Part shown: positions 27,276-37,339 of the stretch, one piece after another | Layout: every line of letters begins with the position of its first letter | Numbering within the stretch: the stretch's first letter is position 1 | Assembly (NCBI GenBank): GCA_028288485.1 | Contig: JAQBNO010000154.1 | Location: 124,001 to 188,000, forward strand | Source of the DNA: Segetibacter sp. | GTDB lineage: Bacteria > Bacteroidota > Bacteroidia > Chitinophagales > Chitinophagaceae | Reading direction: 5' to 3' | DNA length: 64,000 nucleotides | The notes under the pieces: generated by a model | What the model saw: only the letters and a program-made list of their open reading frames with translations | Databases searched by the model: none | What the model was told of the DNA's origin: nothing | Program-made: the position numbers and the translations under genes

Positions 27276-30200
27276 CTACCATTTTACAAAATCATTCTGC
27301 CTGGTAATCTGGTTCATCTTTTTTCCTGGATCAAGTTGAACACTTCCACTGCTCAAATCGATGCCTTCAGCAACTTTTACCTTTACCTCAATCCATTCCG
27401 GAACCAGGTCTAATGGAGCCTTCACAGAAGCAACGGGCACGGTGGCAATAGTACTGCCCTTTGCATCCTTCAACACAAGTGTAGTTGCCGGAGAATTAAT
27501 TGCACCAACGTTATATACCCTAACAGTTACTTCATTTCCCTTTATCTTAATATCAGTTGAGCTCATACCAACATCAGCACGTTCCTTATAACTTGTTTTA
27601 GCCGGTTCTACCAGCTCCAGCTTTACAATCGTGTTTTTACCCGGAGCAAAAGCGAGTTTAATTGTCTCACCACGTTCAAGATTGATAATACGTTCAGAAG
27701 AATTTTTGTCGATCTGCTGATCATCATTCAGATCCAGGCCCTGTCGCACACGCCAGCTGCCCGGCTTAATATCCCATACGGTCATGCCTACACTAACGGT
27801 TTGTTTCTCCATGTTATAAGCAAGAACCTCAATGTTAGACTGGCTTCCCCTCGATACAAAAAAAGCAAGACTTTTATAAGTAGCCGGCTTGTCCATCTTC
27901 CAGCTTACATTATTCTGTTGGTAAATGTTATTGATACGGGTAAGTGCAACACCTCCGAGACGATCTGTTTGAATATCATTATCAGGAGCTACGATGCGAT
28001 CGATCCAAACGCTTCCTTCGGTATTGATATATTCTCGTGCTCCAAGGTCTTTAATTCGTGCTGTGTAACGAGCAACCAGGCTATCTTTATCAAACTTCCT
28101 TGTTTCCTGTATCCTGCCGGGAATAGGTACCAGGTACTTTTTGTCACCTGTTAAATCATAAGCAGCCATAAATACCTGCCAAATATTTTGTCCCCCCGGA
28201 TTTCCCCGAACCTTATCGGTACTAAAATTAATCTCAGGATAAACAATCCCCTTGTCATCGGTATGCGCCAATAGTCCATCAGCAACTTCCATTATCATTT
28301 TCTTCAGCTTAGGGTTGCCATTGTAACGTGCAAGAATATAAGCGGTATGCAACATGTGGTATGAGTGGTACCCCGACCACTGCCAAGGGTCTTCAGTAGC
28401 CATATAAGTTCCGCCGTAGTTGCGTGAACGGAAATGGCGATGGCCTGCCGGATTTATTTGGGTTACATCCTCCAATATTCTTTTGGCGATTGCCATGCCT
28501 CTATTTATGTGCAGTGGATTTCCATAATCCATAATCTGCATTTGTCCGACTGCTTCTACTCCCTCTTCGTATGCATGCAACAGGTCTGTAGTAATAGTGG
28601 CGATCCCGTTTGTAAACATGGGTAAACTCTTTTGACGAAGACTTGCATAGTAAGGATCCCTTTCATTGTCGTAAAAAGCAGCCATAAACAGTTGCAACGA
28701 CTTCATCGTTTTTTCCGGTTCGATACCCATGAAAGCTGTTCCTGCAAACATGTTGGTAAAGTCATCATCATCAGAAAGACCTCCCCCAAATTCACCATTT
28801 GCAATTTGCCTGTTATCTATATAATAGTTAATGATCTTTTCGAGGTGTTTAAGATACTCTACCTGCAGGAAAGCCCATTCCGGCACACTTTTAGGCCGCG
28901 TTGGTATTTTGTATTCAGGTTGTTCTTTTACATTACTTGTAAGCACATATTTGTAAGCTTTGCCAAGGAAATGATTTGGGTTTACTTTTAAAAGATCACT
29001 ATCATCGGCGTAAAAGCGGTTAGCAAGATTAAGTCTTGGTGAAACAGGACGTTCTTCAACAGTAAAACCGTATAAATCGCGAACCTGTGTAATGCGATCC
29101 AGTTCATGCTCAGGGCTCGCTTCCTGTTTTGATTTGTACACCAAACGTACACGTGCCCCTTTCAGCAATGCAGGAGTAAGATCTGCACCTGCACCTGCAA
29201 GGGAGATATACAATGCACGGCCTTCAGGTAAAACACGATCACGGGTATCAATCCATAAAGTATGGGCTTCGTTTGGCTTAACAGAAAAGCTGAAATCTGC
29301 CAGATCCCGCATTTGCCACAGCGGATCTTTAACCCGTATATTCATTGGAAAAACACCGTTATGCGTTGCCTTTACAGCTAGTGCAGGCAGTTCAATTTCA
29401 ACGCCATCCAAACCTTCATTTGGTCGGCCCGTATAAGGGACCATTATATGAATGAAGGGAAGAGAATTTGCAGGTAAGGCTTCTGGGTTTGTAGTATTAC
29501 TACCCTCCTTTACTCCTACCATTTTTGCCCGCTCGTCTGCCGGATATCGTCCGTTGATAAACGCAGCAACATCTTCAAGCGCCTTATTATTTAACGCTTC
29601 AGGAGCGGAAGCAAGGGTAAACGATTCACTTACCCGCCCTGCAGGAGCCTTACCATTATGTACATAGTAAACGCCAAACTCTCCAATTGGTTCCTCAATC
29701 AATGCATTGTCGAAGCGGATCTTACCCCCTTGTTTTACCTGGTTAATCTCGTGGTAAGATTTGATCTGTCTCTGGGTACGCACTGCAAATGTTGTATCGT
29801 ATGAATGTTCTTTTTCGTAGGTCAATTGCCCCCAGGCCTTGCCCCACACTTCAACGTGGTTCCATGGCTCGTTGGGAAGGTCAAACTTTATCGATTGACC
29901 GGAAACGGAATAGATATCCCAGTCAGGCAAAACAAAATAGTCATAGCGGCCGGGAAGGCGGGACATGTTGTAAACACCCGGCCAGGTAGTTTCACGTATG
30001 CCGTCGTTCCCCTTCCAGTACCACCGTTTAACATCTTTTGCCTCATGTATCTCAACCTTTCGAACTGCCACATCAGAGAAAGTCAAAGCTTTGGGAGGAT
30101 TGTTTGGAAGGTTCCAACCATGACGCGTCCACCATTCGTCGCGCCACGTACGGTTGCTGAGATTTCGGTTAAGTTCCGGAATCACTTTTGGAACTTCATT

Positions 30201-31022
30201 TTTTGAAAGCTGGGTTATATTCTCGTCCGACAACATCCGGTCGTAAATGCGCAGTTCATCCAGGTCCCCACCACGCACAAAGTTGTATTCACTCTGCACC
30301 TGGTACGGGCTGATAATACGTGAATGTGGACCGAACTGATCTAATCCTGTATCATACACATTTCCTGTTACGGATTGCTTTTCTGCAAGTTTTCCGTCTA
30401 CATAAAATCGAATGCCTTCAGTTTCATCCCAGGCAAGAGAAAGGTGTGTCCATTTATCAGCAGCTGGAAATGCATCCATGTGATAAGAAACTCTTGTACG
30501 GGATAAACCTATATCGGTAACAAATGCATCGAAGCCTGAACCATTCCAATCAATCCTGAGCCACACCATATCCCAACTGGAATGATCTGCATAACCCACG
30601 CGAAAAACAGGAAATGGCGTTGGGCCTACAGGATAACGTGAACGCCAAAAAAACGAAAGTGTACCACGCTGGGCATAAATATTTCCGGGAGCCCAGTACG
30701 ACATCAGTTGGTTGTCTGCCGCTTCAAAGGCAGAACCAAAAGCTCCATTAGGAACACTTTTAACGTCTCTGAGATAGTTTGGTAAGTTCTGCCCGCCAGC
30801 AGCAAAATCAGCAGCAAACTGTTTCTCCCCGGAAAGATGAAAAAGCAAACCCGGTTCAGTTGATTTAGCAGGATTAACAGGTTGACCGGCCATCAAACCC
30901 CTCGGTGTTTCAGGAGCAACCTGTGCCATTACAGGTTGTATAAAAAAAATAAATAAAGCAGCCTGGAAAATTAAATGTGCAAAAATTTTTGTAAGCAGTG
31001 GCAATGTTAGTGTATTTCTCAT
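27276..31022 (-). CDS. Large secreted LamG / alpha-toroid protein, probable pectin-locus carbohydrate-active enzyme
   Basis: 1248 residues with a signal peptide (ending near VMAQ, residue 34). Residues ~50-280 form a LamG jelly roll (WTHLSLAWDETEGIRFYVDG, LDELRIYDRMLSDENITQL). The centre (~300-650) is beta-rich. About 690-1010 is helical, with EFGGGLSDDDDFTNMF, GYHSYHMLHTAYILARYNG and GGQNIWQVFMAAYDLTGDKK, like an (alpha/alpha) toroid of lyases and hydrolases. The C-terminus (~1050-1248) is beta-sandwich-like. I do not recognise a CAZy family, and the catalytic residues are not assigned. It is next to a pectate lyase on the same strand, 37 nt away. Confidence 0.6.
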   Translation of the reverse strand: MRNTLTLPLLTKIFAHLIFQAALFIFFIQPVMAQVAPETPRGLMAGQPVNPAKSTEPGLLFHLSGEKQFAADFAAGGQNLPNYLRDVKSVPNGAFGSAFEAADNQLMSYWAPGNIYAQRGTLSFFWRSRYPVGPTPFPVFRVGYADHSSWDMVWLRIDWNGSGFDAFVTDIGLSRTRVSYHMDAFPAADKWTHLSLAWDETEGIRFYVDGKLAEKQSVTGNVYDTGLDQFGPHSRIISPYQVQSEYNFVRGGDLDELRIYDRMLSDENITQLSKNEVPKVIPELNRNLSNRTWRDEWWTRHGWNLPNNPPKALTFSDVAVRKVEIHEAKDVKRWYWKGNDGIRETTWPGVYNMSRLPGRYDYFVLPDWDIYSVSGQSIKFDLPNEPWNHVEVWGKAWGQLTYEKEHSYDTTFAVRTQRQIKSYHEINQVKQGGKIRFDNALIEEPIGEFGVYYVHNGKAPAGRVSESFTLASAPEALNNKALEDVAAFINGRYPADERAKMVGVKEGSNTTNPEALPANSLPFIHIMVPYTGRPNEGLDGVEIELPALAVKATHNGVFPMNIRVKDPLWQMRDLADFSFSVKPNEAHTLWIDTRDRVLPEGRALYISLAGAGADLTPALLKGARVRLVYKSKQEASPEHELDRITQVRDLYGFTVEERPVSPRLNLANRFYADDSDLLKVNPNHFLGKAYKYVLTSNVKEQPEYKIPTRPKSVPEWAFLQVEYLKHLEKIINYYIDNRQIANGEFGGGLSDDDDFTNMFAGTAFMGIEPEKTMKSLQLFMAAFYDNERDPYYASLRQKSLPMFTNGIATITTDLLHAYEEGVEAVGQMQIMDYGNPLHINRGMAIAKRILEDVTQINPAGHRHFRSRNYGGTYMATEDPWQWSGYHSYHMLHTAYILARYNGNPKLKKMIMEVADGLLAHTDDKGIVYPEINFSTDKVRGNPGGQNIWQVFMAAYDLTGDKKYLVPIPGRIQETRKFDKDSLVARYTARIKDLGAREYINTEGSVWIDRIVAPDNDIQTDRLGGVALTRINNIYQQNNVSWKMDKPATYKSLAFFVSRGSQSNIEVLAYNMEKQTVSVGMTVWDIKPGSWRVRQGLDLNDDQQIDKNSSERIINLERGETIKLAFAPGKNTIVKLELVEPAKTSYKERADVGMSSTDIKIKGNEVTVRVYNVGAINSPATTLVLKDAKGSTIATVPVASVKAPLDLVPEWIEVKVKVAEGIDLSSGSVQLDPGKKMNQITRQNDFVKW

Positions 31023-31059
31023 GTGTTAGTATATTAATAATTATTACGGAGCAGTAAGC

Positions 31060-32664
31060 TTACTTACCAGCCTTAGATTGGTTAGCTGCCTTGACATAAT
31101 TGATCAAGCGGCTCATGTTTTTTATATAAGCAGAAGTGGAAATGTAATCGTTATCTGAAGTATCGCGGAACGGAGATGTGTCTGTTTTATCTCCTACGTT
31201 TGTTGTAGCATACTTATCTGTCAATTCTTTGCTTTGTCCATCACCGGTGTACGGATTACTGATCATAACATGCTTTACAAGCCAGCGATTCTTTGCATCA
31301 AGAGAACTTACCAGTTCTTTTACCATCGGCTCCGGAGTTGGATCATTGGATGAATAACGATTCAATACAAGCGCCTTTTGAGGAGTTCCTTCACTATTAA
31401 AGCTCGATGGTTTAATTGGTGAATCTTTTGTCGCTTCTTCAGCAGGCAGAGCACTTACTCTTGCATATTCGTCTTTTAGCTTTTGAAGGTTAACTCTTGC
31501 TTTACCGTAATAATGTACCAGCAGGTCTTTATCATTATTATCAACATAATAATGCCCGTACGCAACATTTGATCCTTTCCGGTGAACATAGATTGCTTTA
31601 TCTGTTCCTATTTCAACAAATTGCGGATGCGTATATTTTCCGTTTTCAGTTCCGCTTGCAGGAAGCTTTGTTTTTTCAAGCCATTGTATTGCCTCGGGAA
31701 CACGAGCAATGTATTTACGGTCGCCGGTATACTGGTAAAACTTCAGCAATAACATTGCATGATCAAAGGTGAAACCCGGCAAAAGTGAAGAAGGTTCATA
31801 AGTACGGGCCCCGGTTGGCTGCAGCTGCATATTGTATTGCTGCCCCCAGGCGCCGCTCGAATGTTGTGAGAGCATATAGAAATTCATTCCCCGGCTGATG
31901 GGGTCGAGCAACCGCTCCTCTCCCAGTGTTTGATAACACTGAATAAGAAAATTTACATTTTCCCAGATTACATCGTCATTAAAAGTATAGAAGGAAGTAT
32001 AATCTTCATGACCAGTTTTATTAAAATCGTGCCTGAGAGGAAATCGTTGTGGCCAGCCGCCCAGTGGGTATTGACTCTTGATCATGAAATTGATCGCTTT
32101 ATCAAGAGAGGCCTTATACTTCGGATCGAGTTTTTCAAGATACATTCTTAATATAAAACGGGCCGCATCAGAAGACACGTCATCGTCATAAGTATCGTTG
32201 CCATAATAATGTTGAAATTCCTCCAGGCGCCAGCCGTTTTTACCGATCGTATTGTACCATGTTTTCAATGATTTGTCACCGGCAAAATCAATCATGTAGT
32301 TCCAGCCGCCCTCGTTGCTTTGTCCCCAGATCATTGCTGCTGCAGCCTTTTCTGCAGCCTGGTAGTAATAGTCGTTGCCGGTAGCATGATAAGCATCTAA
32401 CAGCATGTGGCCCACACTAACCGTCCCTCCATCCTGCACCCAGATCATGGTTTTATAAGCTTCCATCTCCCCCCAGCGGCGCGAAAGGTCGGGCGTGTAG
32501 TACCAGACAAAACCGCCATTGGTACTTACATCTTCCACCATATATTTTGTGGCCCGAAGCATGGCTTGTTCTGCTTCCTGTGCCAATTTCTGTTGCGCTT
32601 CTATTACTGTATTTGCCAGTAAAAAAAAGGCCGAAAAACTTAGAATAACCTTATTTATGTTCAT
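31060..32664 (-). CDS. Pectate lyase-like protein (PL10-related), secreted, copy A
   Basis: 534 residues. Signal peptide ends at IEAQ (24). The body is an (alpha/alpha) toroid: MLRATKYMVEDVSTNGGF, WGQSNEGGWNYMIDFAGDKS, GGWPQRFPL and FNDDVIWENVNFLIQ, the last two like motifs of PL10 pectate lyases. It is a close paralogue of the protein at 33934-35547. It would cleave polygalacturonate by beta-elimination outside the cell, feeding KduI/KduD. Membership of PL10 itself is uncertain. Confidence 0.65.
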   Translation of the reverse strand: MNINKVILSFSAFFLLANTVIEAQQKLAQEAEQAMLRATKYMVEDVSTNGGFVWYYTPDLSRRWGEMEAYKTMIWVQDGGTVSVGHMLLDAYHATGNDYYYQAAEKAAAAMIWGQSNEGGWNYMIDFAGDKSLKTWYNTIGKNGWRLEEFQHYYGNDTYDDDVSSDAARFILRMYLEKLDPKYKASLDKAINFMIKSQYPLGGWPQRFPLRHDFNKTGHEDYTSFYTFNDDVIWENVNFLIQCYQTLGEERLLDPISRGMNFYMLSQHSSGAWGQQYNMQLQPTGARTYEPSSLLPGFTFDHAMLLLKFYQYTGDRKYIARVPEAIQWLEKTKLPASGTENGKYTHPQFVEIGTDKAIYVHRKGSNVAYGHYYVDNNDKDLLVHYYGKARVNLQKLKDEYARVSALPAEEATKDSPIKPSSFNSEGTPQKALVLNRYSSNDPTPEPMVKELVSSLDAKNRWLVKHVMISNPYTGDGQSKELTDKYATTNVGDKTDTSPFRDTSDNDYISTSAYIKNMSRLINYVKAANQSKAGK

Positions 32665-32769
32665 TATGGAATTTATGATAATGGCAGCACCTCATGTTTT
32701 AACTTAATTAGGGCCAACCTTACATTATCGTTTATTATCGATAGATCAGTATAAGAAGTTCTATAGAAG

Positions 32770-32826
32770 GATTTATGTAACGGGCAGAACAACTTTTTTC
32801 AACATCGTTGTGTCACTCACTTGTAC
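32770..32826 (+). repeat. Dispersed 60-nt intergenic repeat, TGTGTCACT subtype, copy 9
   Basis: AACATCGTTGTGTCACTCAC then TTGTAC; the 5' half is diverged. It forms an inverted pair with copy 10. Confidence 0.7.
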
Positions 32827-32933
32827 TTTCAGTTCTGATTTCAGCTATCCGAACAAAAAAATGTAACAGCAAAGGCGTGTCGGAAGTTTTTCTACTCCTT
32901 TACATCGGCCCTTCGCTGATCATGCTAAAAAAA

Positions 32934-32990
32934 GTACAAGAGTGCGACGCAACGGAAGTTAGATAGTAGCACTATGCCTGGTCCCAAAAA
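32934..32990 (-). repeat. Dispersed 60-nt intergenic repeat, TGCGTCGCA/TTGTAC subtype, copy 10
   Basis: GTACAAGAGTGCGACGCAAC, then ATAGTAGCACTATGCC and GGTCCCAAAAA. A well-preserved full-length copy. Confidence 0.8.
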
Positions 32991-33048
32991 GCCCCTTCAA
33001 AGTAAACGGTAAGAGCAATCTGAAATGCTATAAAAAATTAATTAATTG

Positions 33049-33918
33049 CTACTTCTTAATTTGATAAGCAACTACCCTGTTTCCGTAAAAAGTTGGTACC
33101 AGTAAAAGGTTTTCCTTTGGCAGGTAATCGATGTCGGCCGCGTTTATTTTATCCGCCTTTGTATCAAGCAGCTTTGTTACCTGGCCTTTTGATGAAACAT
33201 GATTGATCTCCCCGTTCCAGTTTGAAATAATAAAATCGTTACCATAAGGCACTATTCCGTCTCCACCAACCAAACCTTCGGCTATTTTCCTGAGCGACTT
33301 TGTTTTTTTATCCACTTCATAAAAAATACCTGCTGTCATGTCAATCATGTAAAACTTACCGTTATGCGCCAGCAGACCGTTCGGCTTTTGAAACTCTTCT
33401 TTTTCAAGCCATATTTCTGCTTTGTTGTTATTTATCGTGTAAACCCTTTTCTTATTCGAATCCGAAACATATACCACTCCTTTCTCATCAACAGTAACAT
33501 CGTTCAACATTCCGGGGTCTTCGATATCGATTGTTTGTACAACTTTACCGGTTTTTGTATCAATTACAACCATCTTGGTTAGGTCGGCAACGTACAATAA
33601 ACCCTTTGACAAGCCAAGACCTTTCGGAGCATCCATTCCTCCAACTACCCATTCAACATTCTGCACTTCGCCGGTTAAAGAAATACGGCCGATAGAACCG
33701 TTATTGTCTTTACCTGCAGCCGGGTTATTAATGTTTGACACATACAAAACATTATTTACCCTGTCATACAACACCGATTCGGGCTCCTTTAAAACAGCAG
33801 GTGTTTCCCACTTTTTATCGAGACTAATTTGCTGGGCACTAACGGGTGAAGCGGAATGAATGAGAACTGTTAAAAGGGCTGCAGAAAAGCCCGTTTTTAA
33901 AATAGTCGTTGGTTTCAT
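33049..33918 (-). CDS. Secreted SMP-30/gluconolactonase-like beta-propeller
   Basis: 289 residues, signal peptide ending near VSAQQ (29). Repeated propeller blades: SVLYDRVNNVLYVSNI, GLGLSKGLLYVADLTKM, NDVTVDEKGVVYVSDSNKK, PNGLLAHNGKFYMIDM and GGDGIVPYGNDFIISNW. NHL/SMP-30-type proteins bind or hydrolyse lactones or esters. It sits between two paralogous pectate lyases, so it may act on lyase products, but no catalytic triad is assigned. Confidence 0.65.
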   Translation of the reverse strand: MKPTTILKTGFSAALLTVLIHSASPVSAQQISLDKKWETPAVLKEPESVLYDRVNNVLYVSNINNPAAGKDNNGSIGRISLTGEVQNVEWVVGGMDAPKGLGLSKGLLYVADLTKMVVIDTKTGKVVQTIDIEDPGMLNDVTVDEKGVVYVSDSNKKRVYTINNNKAEIWLEKEEFQKPNGLLAHNGKFYMIDMTAGIFYEVDKKTKSLRKIAEGLVGGDGIVPYGNDFIISNWNGEINHVSSKGQVTKLLDTKADKINAADIDYLPKENLLLVPTFYGNRVVAYQIKK

Positions 33919-33933
33919 AATAGTGTAGTTGAT

Positions 33934-35547
33934 TTATTTAACGGCCATTTGCTTTCTAGTTGACTTGATATAACTGATCAGTAAGTTCATATTTTTTATG
34001 TACTCAGGGGTTGAAATATATTCCTGTTCGGATGGATCTCTAAAAGGAGATGTATCAGTTTTGTCGCCTACATTGGTTGATGCATAATCGTCGACCGGTT
34101 CTTTGTTTTGCCCGTCGCCGCTATATGGATTACTTATGGAAACGTGCTTTACCAGCCAGCGATTCTTACTATCAATCGAACCAATAATTTCTTTTACCCT
34201 TGTATCTGACATTACTATGTTTTCGGGAGCAGCATTGCGATTGAGGGGATAGTAACTTTGAGGTGTTCCTTCAGCTAAAAATTTTCCCGGCTTAAGAGGC
34301 GAGTCTTTTGTGGCTTCGTCAGGCGATAAAGCACTAACTTTTGCATACTCGTCTTTCAGCCGCTGAACGTTGATGTTTCCCTTACCCTGCATGTGTGCCA
34401 ACAGCTTACTATCGTTGTAGTCGACATAGTAATATCCGTGTGTAACGTTTGAACCTTTACGATGGACAAAAATCGGTTTGTCGGTGCCAAGTTCAACAAA
34501 AAGGGAATGGCTGAATTTTCCATCCTGGGTCATGCTTGCGGGTAGTCGTACTTTTTCAAGCCAGTTAATTGCCTCCGGTATCCGTGCAATGTATTTACGG
34601 TCGCCGGTGTACTGGTAAAACTTAAGAAGCAACATAGCATTTCCGTAAGTAGCTCGTGGTAAATAAGCTGCAGGCTCGTAAGTACGTGCACCGGCAGGTT
34701 CCATTTCCATGTTATATTGCTGTCCCCATGCACCATTTCCCTGCTGGGTAAGCATGTAAATGTCCATTCCGCGGTGAATGGGGTCAAGCAGCCTTTGTTC
34801 GCCAAGTGTGAGGTAACACTGAGTGAGAAAATTTAAATTTTCGTAGATCACGTCGTCGTTAAAGGTGTGGTACGACGAATAGTCGGGGTGACCGGTTTTA
34901 TTGAAATCATATTTTAACGGATATCGTTGCGGCCATCCGCCGTTTGGATACTGGCTTTTCAATAAAAAATTGACAGCCTTGTCGAGAGCCGGTTTGTACT
35001 TCGGGTCCATCTTTTCGATGTACATTCTTAAAAGGAAACGGGCGGCATCGGAAGAAACATCGTCATCGTACGTATCGTTGCCGTAATAGTGCTGGAACTC
35101 TTCGAGGCGCCAGCCGTTTTTCCCGATTGTGTTGTACCAGGTTTTCAGCGACTTGTCGCCTGCAAAGTCGATCATGTAATTCCAGCCACCTTCATTGCTT
35201 TGTCCCCAGGTTAAAGCTGCTGCAGCCTTTTCAGCGGCCTGGTAAAAGTATTCGTTGCCGGTAGCGCGGTAGGCATCTAAAAGCGTATGGCCAACACTAA
35301 CTGTTCCACCGTCCTGGGTCCAGACCATACTTTTATAAGCCTCCATTTCTCCCCAGCGGCGCGAAAGATCGGGCATATAGTACCAGACGTAACCACCGTT
35401 TGTGCTTACTTCATCTACCATATATTTTGTAGCGCGCAGCATAACCTGTTCAGCTTGCTCCGGCAACTTGTTTGTTTGGGCAGATACTACGGCGTCAGAA
35501 AGTAAAACAATGGAAGCAACAGTTAGTAAAAGCTTACCGATCTGCAT
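33934..35547 (-). CDS. Pectate lyase-like protein (PL10-related), secreted, copy B
   Basis: The frame is open to 35679, but a signal peptide starts at the internal ATG at 35547 (MQIGKLLLTVASIVLLSDAV), giving 537 residues; the longer start would put 44 odd residues before it. It is highly similar to copy A throughout (shared WGQSNEGGWNYMIDFAGDKS, GNDTYDDDVSSDAARF, YIARIPEAINWLEK). Tail residues SNPYSGDGQNKEP and TNVGDKTDTSPFRD are also shared. Gene duplication around the SMP-30-like gene is likely. Confidence 0.65.
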   Translation of the reverse strand: MQIGKLLLTVASIVLLSDAVVSAQTNKLPEQAEQVMLRATKYMVDEVSTNGGYVWYYMPDLSRRWGEMEAYKSMVWTQDGGTVSVGHTLLDAYRATGNEYFYQAAEKAAAALTWGQSNEGGWNYMIDFAGDKSLKTWYNTIGKNGWRLEEFQHYYGNDTYDDDVSSDAARFLLRMYIEKMDPKYKPALDKAVNFLLKSQYPNGGWPQRYPLKYDFNKTGHPDYSSYHTFNDDVIYENLNFLTQCYLTLGEQRLLDPIHRGMDIYMLTQQGNGAWGQQYNMEMEPAGARTYEPAAYLPRATYGNAMLLLKFYQYTGDRKYIARIPEAINWLEKVRLPASMTQDGKFSHSLFVELGTDKPIFVHRKGSNVTHGYYYVDYNDSKLLAHMQGKGNINVQRLKDEYAKVSALSPDEATKDSPLKPGKFLAEGTPQSYYPLNRNAAPENIVMSDTRVKEIIGSIDSKNRWLVKHVSISNPYSGDGQNKEPVDDYASTNVGDKTDTSPFRDPSEQEYISTPEYIKNMNLLISYIKSTRKQMAVK

Positions 35548-35673
35548 AATTAGAAGTATAAATGAACTTGGGGTTTTTTTGAGAGAACCGACATAATCGC
35601 GCTTTAACATCTTACCTGTAGAAACCCTTGCAATACCGTCTTTAATTCGGGCTGTTGCCATGAAAAACGGGAC

Positions 35674-35734
35674 GTACAAGTGAGTGACACAACAACCGAT
35701 GCCGCGTAAAACTTTAGCTGGTCTCCCAAAAAAT
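35674..35734 (-). repeat. Dispersed 60-nt intergenic repeat, TGTGTCACT subtype, copy 11
   Basis: GTACAAGTGAGTGACACAAC, AACCGATGCCGCG and CTGGTCTCCCAAAAAA. It lies between lyase B and susD1. Confidence 0.75.
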
Positions 35735-35773
35735 CTTAAAGTCCGGTTGTTAAAGCAGAATATTCGTCAGTGT

Positions 35774-37297
35774 CTAATAACCGGTGTTTTGAACTAAATT
35801 TCTATTGGCAATAATTTGTTGAGCCGGTATCGGGTAAAGTCCCCTGAACTTAGGAGTTTCGGTTGTATGGAACTTCCACACGCCTGTAAAATAATCACCG
35901 AAACGGATCATATCTCTTCTTCTTGAACCTTCCCATAAAAGTTCCCGGCCTCTTTCATCTTCAAGGTCTTTTAATGTAAGAGTCGCCAATTGCGATGCAT
36001 TACTCCTGGCCCTTACCTGGTTAACAAGCACTCTCGCAGGTTCAACACTTCCGGTTCTGAACAGTGCCTCGGCTTTAATTAACAGAACATCAGCATATCT
36101 CATTAATACTACATCATTGTCTGCATCGCGCACAACCCATCTGCCATTAGGAACATACTTAAGCACTTTGTAACCTTCGTTGTCTTCAGCCTTTGTGATA
36201 TCTTTAATTGGTATAAGTACCAGTTGTGTACCGTTGGGATTTTTTATCGGGTTCCCGTTCGCGTCGAATTGAGGACCCCAAAGGATGTTCTTCCGGCGTA
36301 CATCATTTTCCTCGTACCTGTTTAAGGCCTCTTCGAAAGTATTAAAACCATTAGCAGGCACAAATGGCAAAATTGGATTGAAAAGCGTAACATGAAGAGG
36401 ATTTAATGCACCGCGAACAAATTGATTTCCCCCGGCATTTTGCGCAGGATCTATAGCGAATGAAGAAATCAATTCTTTGGAATTGTTGTTGTCGCCAGAA
36501 AAGTTGGTTATAAATTGTGGCTCGAGAATATAGGCATTGGTGCTAATTACTTTATCAGCCGTTTCAATTGCCTGTGCCCATTTTGCTGTTCCTGTATAAA
36601 CTCCCGCATTTAAATACACGTTAGACAAAGTAGCATAAACTGCTTCTTTTGTAAAGCGTCCATAATAAGTTTTGGTAACAGTTTTAACAGAAGGAAGATT
36701 GTTGGCCGCTTCTAACATTTCTTTCTCGACAAATGCAAAGACCTCGGCCCGGGTATTATTCTTTGGCAAATTGGTAGGGTCTATTTTTGCTGCTGTAACT
36801 ATTGGAACATTACCCCAAAGGTCCATAGCATAAAAGTATGCGTTAGCCCTTAAAGCGCGAACTTCCGCAATAAATGGAGCAAGATTTCCTGCTTCCGGCG
36901 ATTCCTGCAAGCTTTGCATTACAGCATTAGCAGCGCCTATAATGGCGAAAACTTCATTCCATGCTGAATTATTCTGGCTATTTTCAGGACTAACCTTGTG
37001 TGTAGCAAATTCTATGTGAACTCCCCCATCGAACCAACCGCCATTGGTTCTTGCGGCAATAATATATTCATCAGTTCCTAACTCCGTAGCCCTATAAGTT
37101 CCATTGTAATAAACCAGGTTAACCGACCTTTGGTATACACCTACTACTGAAGACAGCGCTTCTTCCTGGGTTTTATAATAGTTCGTGGGCGACAGCGTGC
37201 TGAAAATTTCTTCCTCCAGGTGCTTGGTACATCCTCCTAATAAAAGTACAGGAAGTAAAAAGAGGAAACCTTTTAATTTATTAATACTTGCTTTCAT
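35774..37297 (-). CDS. SusD/RagB-family outer-membrane lipoprotein 1
   Basis: 507 residues with lipobox LLLGGC (Cys 23). SusD N-terminal LSPTNYYKTQEEALSSVVGV, central TPR-like helices, and C-terminal DERGRELLWEGSRRRDMIRFG followed by LYPIPAQQI are all typical. It binds glycan at the cell surface as lid of the partner SusC. It lies 42 nt downstream of susC1 in a two-gene unit. Confidence 0.95.
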   Translation of the reverse strand: MKASINKLKGFLFLLPVLLLGGCTKHLEEEIFSTLSPTNYYKTQEEALSSVVGVYQRSVNLVYYNGTYRATELGTDEYIIAARTNGGWFDGGVHIEFATHKVSPENSQNNSAWNEVFAIIGAANAVMQSLQESPEAGNLAPFIAEVRALRANAYFYAMDLWGNVPIVTAAKIDPTNLPKNNTRAEVFAFVEKEMLEAANNLPSVKTVTKTYYGRFTKEAVYATLSNVYLNAGVYTGTAKWAQAIETADKVISTNAYILEPQFITNFSGDNNNSKELISSFAIDPAQNAGGNQFVRGALNPLHVTLFNPILPFVPANGFNTFEEALNRYEENDVRRKNILWGPQFDANGNPIKNPNGTQLVLIPIKDITKAEDNEGYKVLKYVPNGRWVVRDADNDVVLMRYADVLLIKAEALFRTGSVEPARVLVNQVRARSNASQLATLTLKDLEDERGRELLWEGSRRRDMIRFGDYFTGVWKFHTTETPKFRGLYPIPAQQIIANRNLVQNTGY

Positions 37298-37339
37298 AAT
37301 AAAGTTTTAATGCGTTTATGTTTAGGCTAACAGCTGTTC

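Larger units (their letters stand above)
32665..33048. other. Spacer between lyase A and SMP-30-like gene
   Basis: 384 bp holding two dispersed repeats facing each other (32770-32826 and 32934-32990). No gene. Confidence 0.5.
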
